Positions 11,166-26,596 of a DNA stretch of 64,000 bases are shown here, in pieces. The DNA is from Lytechinus variegatus. Taxonomy: Eukaryota; Echinodermata; Echinoidea; Temnopleuroida; Toxopneustidae. Position 1 is the first letter of the stretch, and each line of letters opens with the position of its first letter. The notes under the pieces were generated by a model that was not told where the DNA came from, ran no database searches, and worked only from the letters and a program-made list of their open reading frames with translations. Both the position numbers and the translations under genes were made by a program. The stretch lies in contig NC_054740.1 of the NCBI RefSeq assembly GCF_018143015.1, positions 68,736,356 to 68,800,355 of the forward strand, given 5' to 3'.

Positions 11166-12037
11166 TTCTTTTTTTGTGTGTCAGAGCCATCTTATTATCA
11201 GGCTAAACTTAATTCCTATCAAATATCTCCAACTAAAGTTTCTGGTTAGATTGAAAGCTATATTTGTAGCCTCATTGCAATATGGGGATCTATGATGTCC
11301 TCCAATTAAGTAGGGATAATAAAATAACAAGATGGAAATCTATACCATTGCTTTGTTAACATGTTCAAAGTTTGATATTTTAGTTTCTAAAATATAAAAA
11401 TTGAAGTGTGAGATATAATGAGATTACTCAAGAGGAACCATTCCAAAATAAGATTGAAAATCTCAATCTAATAGAAGTCAATCTTTTTTTAAATCTAATT
11501 TTGGATTGGCCTAAACCACAATCAACTTCCCATCATGGAATTTAGAGAGAATAAACAAGAGGAGAGATCTAGCTGAGGCTAAATCTATATTTCATTAAGC
11601 TCTTAACATTCATCTGATTTTTCATCAATATTCAGAATTCTCTGCTAAAGAGTTGGGTAAAAATCACTAAGTAAATCACACAAGTAAAATTTTGTTCCAT
11701 GTTATGTTAAATACATGTAAATGGTAAATTCTCATGCAAGAATGTGTAAATTCTATACAGGCACATTTGGTATCATTTACCCAAGAAACATTCCTTCACA
11801 TGTTGAGCCTCTGCCTGGGAGAAAAAAAAAAGACAATAATGTTTACATTATACTGAGATTGCAGACGTATTTATCTCAAGATATCCCACCAGTGACCACA
11901 TTGTCCCCCCCCCCCCTCCCAGCAGCAACAGCTGATAATTCAACAATGATTATCAATGATTTGATAATAATGATGATGATGATAGAAAATATATTGATGA
12001 CAGTGACAATTATTCTGATGATGATAACGATGATAAG
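11166..12037. other. Non-coding, nothing recognised
   Basis: AT-rich sequence with a C-run at 11906 and the short GAT-rich lead-in to the (ACT)n array. No gene or defined repeat was identified. Confidence 0.4.
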
Positions 12038-12403
<366 letters not shown>

Positions 12404-12617
12404 GCCTGCCTGGTGTGGGTTTTGCTGTGTTATAATATTGATGATAGTATGACAGATGTCTATCAACGAATATTGTTGTGAAGTTGATGACATTTTTCCT
12501 TGGATTAAATATTTTAAAAACAAAAAATATACCAACTCGCAAATGAGACTACAAAGAAGGAGACTTTTTAAAATTAAATTCAAGTTAAAAATCTCTGAAA
12601 ATATTGCATGGATATTA

Positions 12618-12654
12618 AACTTATTGAAGAAGGCGCCTTGACCACTCGGCCACG
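12618..12654 (-). mobile_element. tRNA-like (Ser/Leu type) 5' fragment, SINE head remnant
   Basis: The minus strand reads GTGGCCGAGTGGTCAAGGCGCC, which carries the box A pattern of class II tRNAs. The anticodon and T arms are absent, so it is a truncated SINE head or tRNA pseudogene and not a working tRNA. Confidence 0.45.
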
Positions 12655-12672
12655 GCATGCACATATGTTGGC

Positions 12673-12747
12673 GGTTGACGCCCTCTACGCTTTACTTCGT
12701 GAAGGTAAAAGATAATCTTGAACGTTACGTTTCCGGGACTGGTAGTG
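12673..12747 (+). other. Candidate noncoding first exon of ARF copy 1
   Basis: TTGACGCCCTCTACG here recurs at 23774 before ARF copy 2. The next ~80 bp align loosely between the two sites, and each ends in a consensus-like donor (GTG|GTATGT here, GCG|GTAAGT there). ARF copy 1's coding exon begins 3.9 kb downstream behind an acceptor, so a noncoding exon of this kind is required. Only similarity and position support the assignment; the transcription start is not defined. Confidence 0.35.
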
Positions 12748-13056
12748 GTATGTATTTTTGTCTTTCTGTAACTTTAGCAACATTTCTTACTTATATTGCC
12801 TGGTCATATTTGGGGAGAGTTCCATATTCACTCCACTGCAAATTGAAAAAAAGAGAAAACTTTGCAAGAGAAAGATATTTAGTGGTTACTTTTATTGACG
12901 GCTACGCCTACTTGTCATCTCCATGATGAGTGCTCATTTCAGTTTTCACAGCGACCGGTGACTCACCATCGTTTCGCCCGGCTGCGCCCGAGCCGGCTTC
13001 GCTGTCGCTCAGCTCGGCACTGGTGGGGTGTCCACACTTGCCGCACATAAATTATA

Positions 13057-13338
13057 AAGGAGAATTAGATAAATTAGCCATAAAGGAGAATTAGATCTAG
13101 ATCTATATGGTCTTATTGTATATCAATGGAAAGGTAATGATGTGGGGATTATCATTAGATTAGGTCATATGAAAATAATAGTCATGATAGTATTACTAAG
13201 GAGAATTAGATAAATTAGCCATAAAGGAGAATTAGATCTAGATCTATATGGTCTTATTGTATATCAATGGAAAGGTAATGATGTGGGGATTATCATTAGA
13301 TTAGGTCATATGAAAATAATAGTCATGATAGTATTACT
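13057..13338. repeat. Near-perfect 141-bp tandem duplication
   Basis: AAGGAGAATTAGATAAATTA starts at 13057 and at 13198. The two units appear identical through TAGTATTACT. The unit itself holds a shorter repeat of AAGGAGAATTAGAT. No coding potential. Confidence 0.93.
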
Positions 13339-14799
13339 AACTAGTATTAGTAGGTTGGCATGGTTGATGGTTTGGGGGTCGGGTGTCCGGACATTATAAT
13401 TTTGAAGCCTTCTTTTTTGTCTTTGGATTACACTAAAAATATGAATTTACTAGCTGTAATCATTTCCATTTTGTTCTCTATAATATTTCGTAACATTTTG
13501 TACTAAAAATTGATGATACTTGTAAATTTTTCCAAATGACTTTCTAAAATTGATCGTCTGTACACACAACCTGTCCGGACACACAACAACTCACCCATGG
13601 GTTCATATCGTCTCGCGAGTGAAGGATTATCAGTCATACGCACGCGACACACCACTACACTTCGAAAATACAGTGGGCTTTTGCCCACATAAAAGATTAT
13701 GTTTAAATACATATTCCACATCCTGCTATGACACTTACCGAATCATTTAGATCCTTCCGTGACTTCTCCTTGAAGTTTCTTTCTAAAAATATGTATATTT
13801 TCTTGATCTTTAGTGAAGATTTTACGGAGATAGAAATCAGTCAGCGTTGATATCAATTTTCTCCTGAAGAGGGCGCGCGATTTATATTCATATCAAAGAC
13901 ACGACAAGGGAAAGAATAGGCACCTACACTATTTTACACGCATATCGACGCAAGGCATTACGCAAAGTCCGTGAAGTGTCCAATGTTTTCATTGTATAGA
14001 CTTTGGTATACCGTATACGTATTATTGACGTTCGTCAAAGCTTGTACTGCTGGTTTCTTTCCAGGCACGTATATTATTTTCATTTTTTTTATCAGTCATC
14101 TTTTTAAATTAATGCAAATGAGTGTTATCATCACCAATAATACTCATTAATTATGTTTTTTGAAGGCATTTCATTAATTGGTGCCCATAATTAGTAAATT
14201 AATCATGAGGATTGCGCATTCAAAGAATTTAGATACAGTTATAAAATTACCGAGGAGCTGAATCAAGGTTGTGAAATTATTAGCGCCACCAACGGGCTTC
14301 CTTGTATTTCCGTGGAAGAGACAAGCGAAGTCACTTTCGAGGCCGAGGTAAGCAAAATGTGCTTTTTTTATCGGATTATTATTTTATTATTCTTTTACAT
14401 TCAACAAACTCTTGCTACTTACCGGCAAGAGCCCCGGTGCGTAGCGAGAAGGAGCTTCGGCAAATATTACTTCAGCAATGAAGCGATGTTTGCCGACTAC
14501 TTCGAAATCCAGGGTCAAACACGGTCTATTGTACGAGGTTAGTACATACTAACCTCGTACAATGTGTGAGTGACAACAACTGGGCCACTAATACGGTACA
14601 TAACTTAATCGCATGCTTAAATTAGGGCCTAGGTAGGTGTAGGTCGAATTCGCCAAAGTAAAATTGAAAATAAAAAAAATAAAAGCTTGTTTGACTATGA
14701 GCTGGCAACTGTCTGCTTCGAGGAGTTTTTAAACATTATTTTTTTAAAATTTCTCCTTGTACATAGACGGCTCTGGAACACGAACGTGCACCCGCCATT
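13339..14799. other. Upstream/intron region of ARF copy 1
   Basis: No protein gene was recognised. Two CCGGACA palindromic words (13386, 13574) may mark a small decayed element. At 14281-14347 a less AT-rich stretch ends GGCCGAG|GTAAGC, a good splice donor, and could be an alternative noncoding exon, but there is no paralogous counterpart to support it. Confidence 0.3.
14528..14563. repeat. Perfect inverted repeat, 17-bp arms, 2-nt loop
   Basis: ATTGTACGAGGTTAGTA, then CA, then the exact complement. It is long enough to extrude as a cruciform and is not flanked by longer homology. It may be a minimal foldback element or a termination-like hairpin of unknown role. Confidence 0.9.
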
Positions 14800-15313
14800 T
14801 GAAGAAAAAGAGAAAAATCCAACAAGCATAACTCTGAGAATTTCATCAAAATCGGATGTAAAATAAGAAAGTTACATGACATATTTAAGTTATGCTTAAT
14901 TTCACAAATCAGTTATTCTGGTCGGTATGCAAATAAGGGAACTGATGACATCACTATTTCTTTTGTATTTTATTATATGAAATATTCAAATTTTCTTCTC
15001 ATTTTCCTATGCAACAAATTTTTATTCCTCCCTGAACATGTGGTATTACCATTGTTGTAACATTTTATGGTTCAATTAAGTTGGTCCTTAATGCCTAATT
15101 GGTAAAAGATGAAATGCTATATGATTCAAACAATAGAAAACAAAAGAAATAGTTTGTGATGGACATCAATGACTCTCTCATTTGCATGTCACTGAGTTGT
15201 GAATAGACGTTTTTTTTTTAAATAAGTGAAACTTTCTTATTTTACATTCAATTTCGATGATTTTGTTTTCTCTTTGATTCAAATCAACATTTTTCTGAGG
15301 TGGACTTGACCTT
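14800..15313. mobile_element. Foldback element, AAGGTCAAGTCCA family, copy 1
   Basis: The right end is GGTGGACTTGACCTTTAA and the left end is decayed. Internal blocks (TCGGATGTAAAATAAGAAAG, CTATTTCTTTTGT, CTCCCTGAACATGTGG, AATGCCTAATTGGTAAAA-type) align with the element at 21391-21961. The arms pair with each other around a ~100-bp centre. Non-coding, in the long 5' intron of ARF copy 1. Confidence 0.7.
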
Positions 15314-15499
15314 TAACTGTGAAAGTGTCAGGTGACCGATGGTTGATTGGTCAGTTGTTTAAAAGAAATTGATTATTATGATTTATGAAATGATTTATTG
15401 AAAAAGCTGAATGTATAATTGATCACATTAATTAAGTTGATTTACTGATATATCGTTGATTATAGGTAAAGGTCCTCTCTTGACTATATGTATTAACAA

Positions 15500-16330
15500 T
15501 CAGTCTCAATCTAAGCAGGAGGGGATGGGGGCAACTGTAAGTCACTTTTCAACCAAACTTGGATTGTAGATGTACTTAAGGGGACCTGCATAATATGCTG
15601 CAGTCAGAGGTCACATGGTAAGGTCAAAGGTCATTTTGGTGTCAACATTAAAAGTTTACATGCAAGACTCTCTTATGACTCGGCAACCGAAAGTCACTTT
15701 ACAACCAAAATTGGATGGTAGATGTACATGTACTAAGGGGACCTGCATGTTATGCTGCAGTCGCAGGTCACATGGTAAGGTCAACGTTAAAGTTTACGTG
15801 CAACACTCTCTTCTGGCACATAACTCCACAACTGTAAGTCACTTTTCAACCAAACTTGGATGGTAGATGTAGTTAGCGGACCTGCATGTTATGCTGCAGT
15901 CGGAGTTCACATGGTGAGGTCAAAGGTAGGTAACATGGTATAAGGTCAGTGATCGTTTTCAGGTCAACATTAAAGTTCACATGGTAAGGTCAAAGGTCAT
16001 TTTCAGGTCAACATTAAAGTTTACGTGCAAGACTCTCTTATAACACATGAATCCGCAACCGTAAGTCACTTTTCAAGCAAACTTGGATGGTAGATGGACT
16101 TAGGGGACCTGCATATGATGCTGCAGTCGGAAGTAACATGGTAAGGTTAAAGGTCATTGTTATGACATAATTCCACAACCGTAAGTCACTTTTGAACCAA
16201 TTAACTTGGGTTGGAACTGTACTGATGAGACCTGCATGTCATTGTGTTTAGAGGTCACATGGTAAGGTCAAAGAACATTTTGAAGTCAACATTAAAGTTT
16301 ACGCGCAAGACTCTTATGACAAATGTTATT
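15500..16330. repeat. Tandem ~180-bp units with AGGTCAAAGGTCA (DR1) words
   Basis: Each unit has GTAAGTCACTTTTCAACCAA, ACTTGGATGGTAGATG, GGGGACCTGCATGTTATGCTG, CAGTCGGAGGTCACATGG, then AAGGTCAAAGGTCATTTT and AAGTTTACGTGCAAGACTCT. Perfect AGGTCAAAGGTCA occurs at 15621 and 15987, and other units carry mutated forms. The array ends about 300 bp before the coding exon of ARF copy 1. Confidence 0.8.
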
Positions 16331-16640
16331 CCATCCCAGTTATTTTACAATGAACTTATGATACCATTCTGTTGCATGCCCTCGCAAATCACAATATTTC
16401 TGGTTACTATCACAAGTGGGCAAGACACAACATTATGCCTTGTTGTTTGTTTTGTCCTCAAGTTGTGCCAAAGAACCTGAACCCTGTGTTTGGAGTTTTC
16501 ATTTTGGGCCCTCCCTCTCAGCCGTATGACTTAAATGTACAGTTTTCTTTTAGTTTAGATCTTGTATGCTGTACATGTATATTTATTTGTTACATTTCCC
16601 TTTTGCTGGTGCAGGGTGCAGCTTGTCCTCATACTTTTGA

Positions 16641-20224
<3,584 letters not shown>

Positions 20225-21390
20225 TGAGAGCTTTTGCTTCCTATAGGGTGGATTTCAGTCAAATAAGTTGTACAATTGACATAGCTAATGACTCTTTGCC
20301 CGCTTTGTTAGACTAGGGTAACATACAGCAGACTGCCAAGTTCAACTCAAGTCACATTCTATTCACAATACACACAGGGTGCATTAAGTCTATTGCTCAT
20401 ACACATGTACACAATAGTGATGTGTGCATGGCATTGTATTGTGTACACACCAAGCTTTTCTTTACAATAAACCAATCAAAAGCTATTTTATGCTGAATTG
20501 GCATAGTCCATGCAAACCCCTCTTCAGGTTGCACCTTGAATTTAATGTGGCACAGGAGTGATTCTGTCCATGGCGGGCAAAGAGTTGAATATGAAGAATG
20601 TTTCCAGAAGTCACATCTTAAAGCTGATTTAGTTTAACTTAAAGGAAAACCCTCCGATATTTGCTCATTTATTGAAGCTTTCATTTAAAATGTATTTTTA
20701 TCAGAATTTTCTGAGACTGTCGATGATCTGTCATATATTCACTTTTCTGCAGTTTATGTGGAAACCAATTTGATATTAGAGTGACTTATATTTAAGGCAG
20801 TTTGGGTAGCGAAAAAGAAGAGTGGCACAAGACTGAGAAGATGCTTAGTGTCCAAAACTAGAACATCCATAATCAAGATCAGATTTGTTAGAAATCAATA
20901 TCTTGACCATGTGACCTGGCTTAATCACATTTCTTATGATTTACATATATCTGTTTCTTTTCAGGCATTCAAAATGGATAACTTTCCAAAGTGCTTTAAA
21001 TGTATATTGTTGATTATTGTAAATTTTTATTATCAAATTATTAAGCTTCATGCTAAAAATTAATCCATCCTAGTGATGTAATAGTACCTAACAAGACATA
21101 TTTTGTATGATTGTGATATAAGTGATGGCAGTTACAATTTTCGTCAAATGTCCTGCACTACGTGCTTGCAAATACAACAAAAAAAAAAATCAGGAAAACA
21201 CTGGAAATATGCAGTTGGGGAAATCAGTAAAGTGTATTATTTTATGGAGATAAAATTTCATGTAATAAAGGCATATTTCCAGGTTGGGTGTATAAATTGC
21301 TATTTTTGTTGTCATTTTTATACTTTTTTAAATCAGGCTTATTACAAATTGACCTAAAATTTATATCATGTGGAAAATTTTAACCTCATC
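20225..21390. other. 3' flank of ARF copy 1
   Basis: Contains a candidate AATAAA (20466-20471). A segment at about 20690-20790 with GTGGAAACCAATTTGATAT.AGAGTGA also occurs downstream of ARF copy 2 (31850-31935). A reverse-oriented GAATTCACTCTGATATTAAGTGGGTTTTC is found after copy 3 (43698-43726). It is either duplicated with the genes or a dispersed element. No other gene seen. Confidence 0.45.
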
Positions 21391-21961
21391 TAAAGGACAA
21401 GTCCATGCCAACAAAAATTTAACTTGAATAAAAAATAAAAAAAAACGAATGTAAAATAAGAAGGTTATGACATTCTGAAGTTTCACTTAATTTCACAAAA
21501 CAGTTGTATGTACTTCCTAGTGAGTTTGCAAATGAGGTCACTGATGAAATCACCCACTCACTATTTCTTTTGTTTTTTATTACATGAAATTTTCCAATTT
21601 TTTCCACATTACTGTGTGAAATAAAGTTTCTTTCCTCCCTGAACATGTCGAATTGCCATTGTTTTAACGTTTAATGGTTCAGTCAAATTGGTCATTACTG
21701 TCAAACTTGTAAAAATTGAAATATTGTATAATTCACACCATAAACAAAAATAATGAGTAAGGGACATCATTGACTCCTATATGCACATCACAGAGTTGTG
21801 CATGAAACTGTTTAGTGAAAAATAGGCGAAAGTTTTATAGAATGTCATAACTTTCTTAATTTATATCTGATTTTAAAGAAATTTTCAGCTGTACATGTGG
21901 TTGTTTGATTTTCCTTTATTGATTCAAATAAAAAAATTTATGGGATGGACTTGACCTTTGT
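21391..21961. mobile_element. Foldback element, AAGGTCAAGTCCA family, copy 2
   Basis: Ends TAAAGGACAAGTCCATGCC and GGGATGGACTTGACCTTT are inverted. The arms continue pairing for about 250 bp with a ~60-bp centre. Same family as 14800-15313, and the better preserved copy. Non-coding MITE-like element between ARF copies 1 and 2. Confidence 0.8.
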
Positions 21962-22237
21962 TACATTTATACAAAAAAGTTACTCTACCTAGTGAGTAGC
22001 AGAAAATTTACTTCCCGAAAAGGTCTTATAAATTCTTATAAGCGTCATTCATGAAATGTGAAGTTAAATGTAGTATATAAAAGTGTTTTATCCCCAATCT
22101 TTTTAAATCATTTTCATGTGGACTGCGTTCATGTATGAATGAACAGGAGACATTGTTTGAAGACAATGCAAATTTGTTTATTTTATTTTCATATTGTACA
22201 GCCCCAACACCAGTGAGAATTCTGACATCTCATGTAG

Positions 22238-22335
22238 CCCTTAACCTGTTGGAGATTGGATGATTTGACTATAACACATGTTTCCATAGACTCCAGCCTG
22301 CATATAGGCAGGCTTAGTCTCCAGCGGGTTAAGAT
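22238..22335. mobile_element. Small hairpin element, CTTAACCYGYTGGAGA ends
   Basis: CTTAACCTGTTGGAGATTGG pairs with TAGTCTCCAGCGGGTTAAG. GCCTGCATATAGGCAGGC forms an inner hairpin. Confidence 0.5.
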
Positions 22336-22369
22336 TGATACTAATTGTTTGTAATCAAGTATAATCTAG

Positions 22370-22670
22370 TCAAATTTTGCCATGTTGACTCATCATTATA
22401 TTGATATGGTGAGATATGTTACCTTGCCATGTCGACATATAAAAAGTTGTATGCCGCCATGGTGAGATATGTATCCCGCCAAGTAGACTTATAAAAAGTT
22501 TTATGTCAATGTGGTGAGATACATTATCTTGCCAGATTGACTTATAAAAAACTTGTATGTTGTCATGATGAGGTAGGTGGTAGAGAGAAACAATGTAACG
22601 CACTATAACTTTTTATAAGTCGACTTGGCAAGATCACACATTTCACCATGTCAACATAAAAACACTATTA
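22370..22670. repeat. ~60-bp units: GGTGAGATATGT / CTTGCCATGTCGACTTATAAAAAGTT
   Basis: Four direct units (ATGGTGAGATATGT, then TTGCCA.GT.GAC.TATAAAAAGTT) are followed by inverted copies (AACTTTTTATAAGTCGACTTGGCAAG, CATTTCACCATG) near 22608-22650, so the array ends in a foldback. Confidence 0.65.
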
Positions 22671-23264
22671 TTTAAGTCAACTTTGCAGCAACTTTAAAGT
22701 GCTATTGTTGTAATCTTTTTTTTGCTAATATTTCAAATCTAGTGCTATCTTTTGTCTTGATTCATTGTAATGATTCATATTATCTCTGCTTTTTTCTGTT
22801 TGTTCAATTGTGCATTGTAGTTTTTTTTTAATGAACAAAGTTTAATTGAAAATATATGTACATATCTATATTTATCTTTTTATCTCTGTATGTCTAATTT
22901 GTCTGATATGTATTTTTAAAAGTAGGCCTGCATGCATAGCACAGCTTTTTATGTGACCTAATTCATATTTCTTGGGACTGCACCAATGTTGAGAGTAATT
23001 AGATTTAATTTTAACTTAAAAGAGGTATAAAAAACACGTTTTGTACAAAATAGTACAGTTAGTACAGAATTTACATAGTTAAAAAGTACACATATTTGAC
23101 AGGTTTTTTGCTAAATTCAATGAATTACTCCAAATATATTGATAAAATGGTAATTCAGAATACATACAAGATTGAAAACAGATGTGGAGAGTGAGGAGAG
23201 AGAAAAAGGAAGACAAATTGGTATACATGTAGAAAGGATTGAAAGAATATAAGGAAGTGAGAAG

Positions 23265-23345
23265 AAGATGAAAGGGGGGGGGGGAGAGGAGGGGGAGGGA
23301 TGGAGGGAAGGGGAAATTAAAAACAGAGGGAAAACGAGGAGGGGT
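23265..23345. repeat. Purine-rich (GGGA)n tract
   Basis: Strong G/A strand bias with a G-run at 23273-23283. ORFs on either strand here are low-complexity and not credible. Confidence 0.8.
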
Positions 23346-23771
23346 AAAAAGAGCCCCCCCCCAAAAAAAAAAGTTCAAACAATGGATATGCTCCACATTG
23401 ATAACATAAGCGATCAAATACAAAATTTTGGATTATGGTCAAAACTGAGGAGAGTGACTGGCAACAATCTTTCTTCTTCTGGAAACAGTACAGTCCACCG
23501 TCTGGTGTATTGTCGTACTGGTGAAGTGCAGCGTGCAAGTGTATGTACATTATCCAATAAAAAATTGCTTACAGCGTGCAAGTATTCTTCATGAATAATT
23601 GAATGTTTTGGTCCTTCCATACAAAATTTGTTTCCAAATTTGTTTATGAAAATTGCTGCTAGTGCAGAAATCTAATAAACTGAAGTCATGACAAATTGGG
23701 TAACAGAGAGAGAGAGAGAAAAAAAAGTACCAAATGAGTGCTCTAAAATATCCTGAAAGCAGGATGCCGTA

Positions 23772-23851
23772 AATGTTGACGCCCTCTACGTTTATTATCT
23801 GATGAACCATTAAAATATCGAGAGAAGCGGAACTGAAGATAACGGTAGGCG
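23772..23851 (+). other. Candidate noncoding first exon of ARF copy 2
   Basis: Begins TGTTGACGCCCTCTACG, as at 12673, and ends AGGCG|GTAAGTG, a strong donor followed by a T-rich intron start that also aligns with the copy-1 site. It lies 4.5 kb before the acceptor of ARF copy 2's coding exon. Inferred from paralogy and splice signals only. Confidence 0.38.
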
Positions 23852-25077
23852 GTAAGTGTATTCTGTTTTATCTTTTTCTAATTTAGGCCTATATCTAGTA
23901 TTCATTTTGTAACAAAGCAATAAGATCAGTGAAAGTGAAAAGAAAGGCCAGCCTTATCTTGAAATGTGTCATATTTGGTATTTTGTCAGACTGTCAGTGA
24001 TATTTTTAAAGTACTAACGTCGTGAGTGTATGACTGTGATTGTGAATGTGAATTGTGAATGAGTGAATGATGTTCTGTCGGTGTCAATCTGTGGTGGAGC
24101 TGATCTTGAGCTGAGGCCGCGCCAGAGCTGAGCCGGAGGACTGATTCTGACTCCGAGACGAAAGATTAAGAAAAATCAGAAAATGTGTAGCCCCCTCCCC
24201 CAAAAAAGCTCTTCCTAAACAGCGGATTTGTCAATCTTGTTGCAGACCAAAACACCCTACGCTACGGCCGGGATTATATAAATTGATCTACATGTAATTT
24301 CATGTTTAGCCACTTTCACTTTGCTTATGCCTGGTATCAAAGAAAAAGAATTCAGAATGAGAGGTAGGAGGACTAGGATTAGTCACTCATCCTACGAACG
24401 AGGTTATAATATAATTAGCATGATTAGTGATGAATGACATAGCGGCGTAGGCGCACGGCCAATATGGTAAACTGTCACCCATGTCGAGAGATATTATCTC
24501 CAATATCAGAGACTTTCGTAAAGAATTTGGGTATCCAATTTCAGAGACAGTTTGGGAGACCAATTTGATTTCCTTTGTTTACATTTGCTGCAAAAGGATT
24601 AACTTGGCGGCAAATAAAAATGTATGAGCAGATTCTTTATGAAAAATTACCCTTTTTTCACTGTCTACTTTAAAAATACACTGTCGACTTTTATTTTAAT
24701 AAGGATTTTTGTTGTCATCCACACACAAAACAAATTGGCTTCTGACCTCAGACAAAATTTTGGGAGGAAAGCAAGTCTGTGACTGTGGGAGCTTTTCTCC
24801 CATATTGGCTGTGCGCTTCTTTTGACTGAGGTCGCGTGTGTGTGTTTTTTTTAATCAGGCTGGTAAAATGATTTTTTTTTCTTTTTATATTCTAACAGTT
24901 ACATGTAAATGCTAAAGCCCTTAACATTAGACTTTAGTTCTGTTTGACTTTGAGCCCGAAATTTGATTTTAAGATACTGTAATGATATGATGAACTTCAC
25001 TTTAGGCCTATGCCTGGCAAGTTCTCCCAAGTCTGCACAGTCCCCCTTGTCTGCCCACATGTACGCGTAATGTATCA
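23852..25077. other. Presumed 5' intron of ARF copy 2
   Basis: No recognised gene. It includes a somewhat GC-richer patch at 24080-24150 and a GT run at 24836. Confidence 0.35.
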
Positions 25078-25205
25078 CGGCCGTGATCTGGCAAAACTGT
25101 AAGTCATTTTTTGGCGTTTTTTAGTGTTTCTTATAATATTGAATACGCTCTTTCATCTGTCAAAATTTCAAATTCTAACTCCAATTATTTTGGGAGATTC
25201 GAAAC

Positions 25206-26016
25206 TAGGCCCGTTTCGGGTACACGTGTACACGCACGGTCAAGTCAGTGCACGTGTACTAAATTCCATCACCGTGTACACGGTAGCATCTGCATAAACA
25301 AGCTCACAGCCTCACATTAAATCTTAGTTCTCAGACACTGCACATGTTTTAATTACTAATATGTCAACATATTTCAATTAATCCAGAGTGAGTTCACTTC
25401 CAAAATCGCCAATTTAATCCACATTCTTTCTGGAGACTCACGTTTTTGTACCACGAAATGGGTCTGCTCCGGTCTCAAAAGCTCGAAAGCGTTGCTCAAT
25501 CACACTCAGAGTCAATTTGAGAATCACCAATTGCGATAGCGATCATCGCTACAACTTACGTGTTATACGCTCGCACACAAGCCTACAAACAAACGCTCTT
25601 CAAATTGGCAACATAATAATGAAAATTAATCGATAACTTCAGTTACACTTATTCTGCAGCGATCTGTGCATGCATGTACGGTACAGTATACAAAATGCGC
25701 ATCCAACGAGCGTCGGCGCTAGCTAGGGCCCTGCACTGATTTTCTTTTGCATTCTTTATTAATTTAATGCGCTGCTAAGCCGAGTAAACTTTTAATTTGC
25801 ACCAATTTTTGTGGATTGATACTTCAAACTTCTCAGGTAAGCTTTAAAACCGTGACGTAGGCTATATAGACCCCTTTTTATGACATATTGATGCGGGTCC
25901 GTGTCGACATGAAAACAGAACTCGCTCTCACAGTGTTTACAACGTGTACACGTGTACACGACCGAAAAACACGCCGTGTACACGTGCATCAAAAATGGAC
26001 TTTCAAAACGGGCCTA
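25206..26016. mobile_element. Non-autonomous hAT element with 8-bp TSD TTCGAAAC
   Basis: Perfect 11-bp inverted ends TAGGCCCGTTT/AAACGGGCCTA are bounded on both sides by TTCGAAAC (25198-25205 and 26017-26024). An 8-bp target duplication is the hAT hallmark. Just inside each end are clusters of GTGTACAC palindromes (about 25217-25280 and 25944-25986), probably subterminal transposase-binding repeats. 811 bp, no long ORF. Confidence 0.85.
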
Positions 26017-26208
26017 TTCGAAACCCAGTTTTTGTAAAATTCTCTAAAAAATCACCAAATTTAAAAGGCAGAACTACGTAAGTCGACTTACAAAAGTAGT
26101 TTTTCAAGCTTTGACGAGAATTAAAAGGCAGAACAATAGCCGCAAAAGAAGAAGGTGATTTATCAGGCAAAACTACGTATCTCCCAAATTCTGCATTTTA
26201 CCGGTCGC

Positions 26209-26596
26209 TTTTTTAAAACATACGCACTTTTGCCTGATAAAATCGATGACACACTCCGAGCTTTTTATCAGGCAAAACTACGTATGTTCTAACTTATCAG
26301 GCAAAACTACGTATGTCACAAGGTACGCGACCGCGTGGCAAATGTTTATCAGGCAAAACTACGTATGTCACAAGGTACGCGGCCGTGTGGCAAATGTTTA
26401 TCAGGCCTACGTATGTCCTCCGCATGGCAAAGTTAGAGATACGTAGTTTTGCCTGATAAACATTTGCCACGCGGCCGCGTACCTTGTGACATACGTAGTT
26501 TTGCCTGATAAGTTAGAACATACATAGTTTTGCCTGATAAAAAGCTCGGAGTGTGTCATCGATTTTATCAGGCAAAAGTGCGTATGTTTTAAAAAA
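26209..26596. repeat. Giant palindrome, 158-bp arms, with iterated 20-mer
   Basis: Left arm 26209-26366, loop 26367-26438, right arm 26439-26596; only a few mismatches between arms. TTATCAGGCAAAACTACGTA occurs direct at 26160, 26265, 26294 and 26346, shortened at 26398, and inverted at 26440, 26492 and (one mismatch) 26521. A variant with AAAAGTGCGTA occurs inverted at 26219 and direct at 26565. Spacers such as CACAAGGTACGCG..CGCG are also mirrored. Confidence 0.92.

Noticed and set aside
14312..14542. 76-aa ORF starting MEETSEVTFEAE
   Set aside because: It runs through a good splice donor (GAG|GTAAGC at 14348) and ends in the palindrome. The first part could be a noncoding exon, but a protein is not supported.
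23079..23550. Several overlapping ORFs of 70-115 aa
   Set aside because: They rely on the purine-rich/G-run tract and show no family motif.
26160..26596. CRISPR-like array of 20-mers
   Set aside because: Repeats occur in both orientations, spacing is irregular, spacers are themselves mirrored, and the surroundings are eukaryotic with no cas genes.
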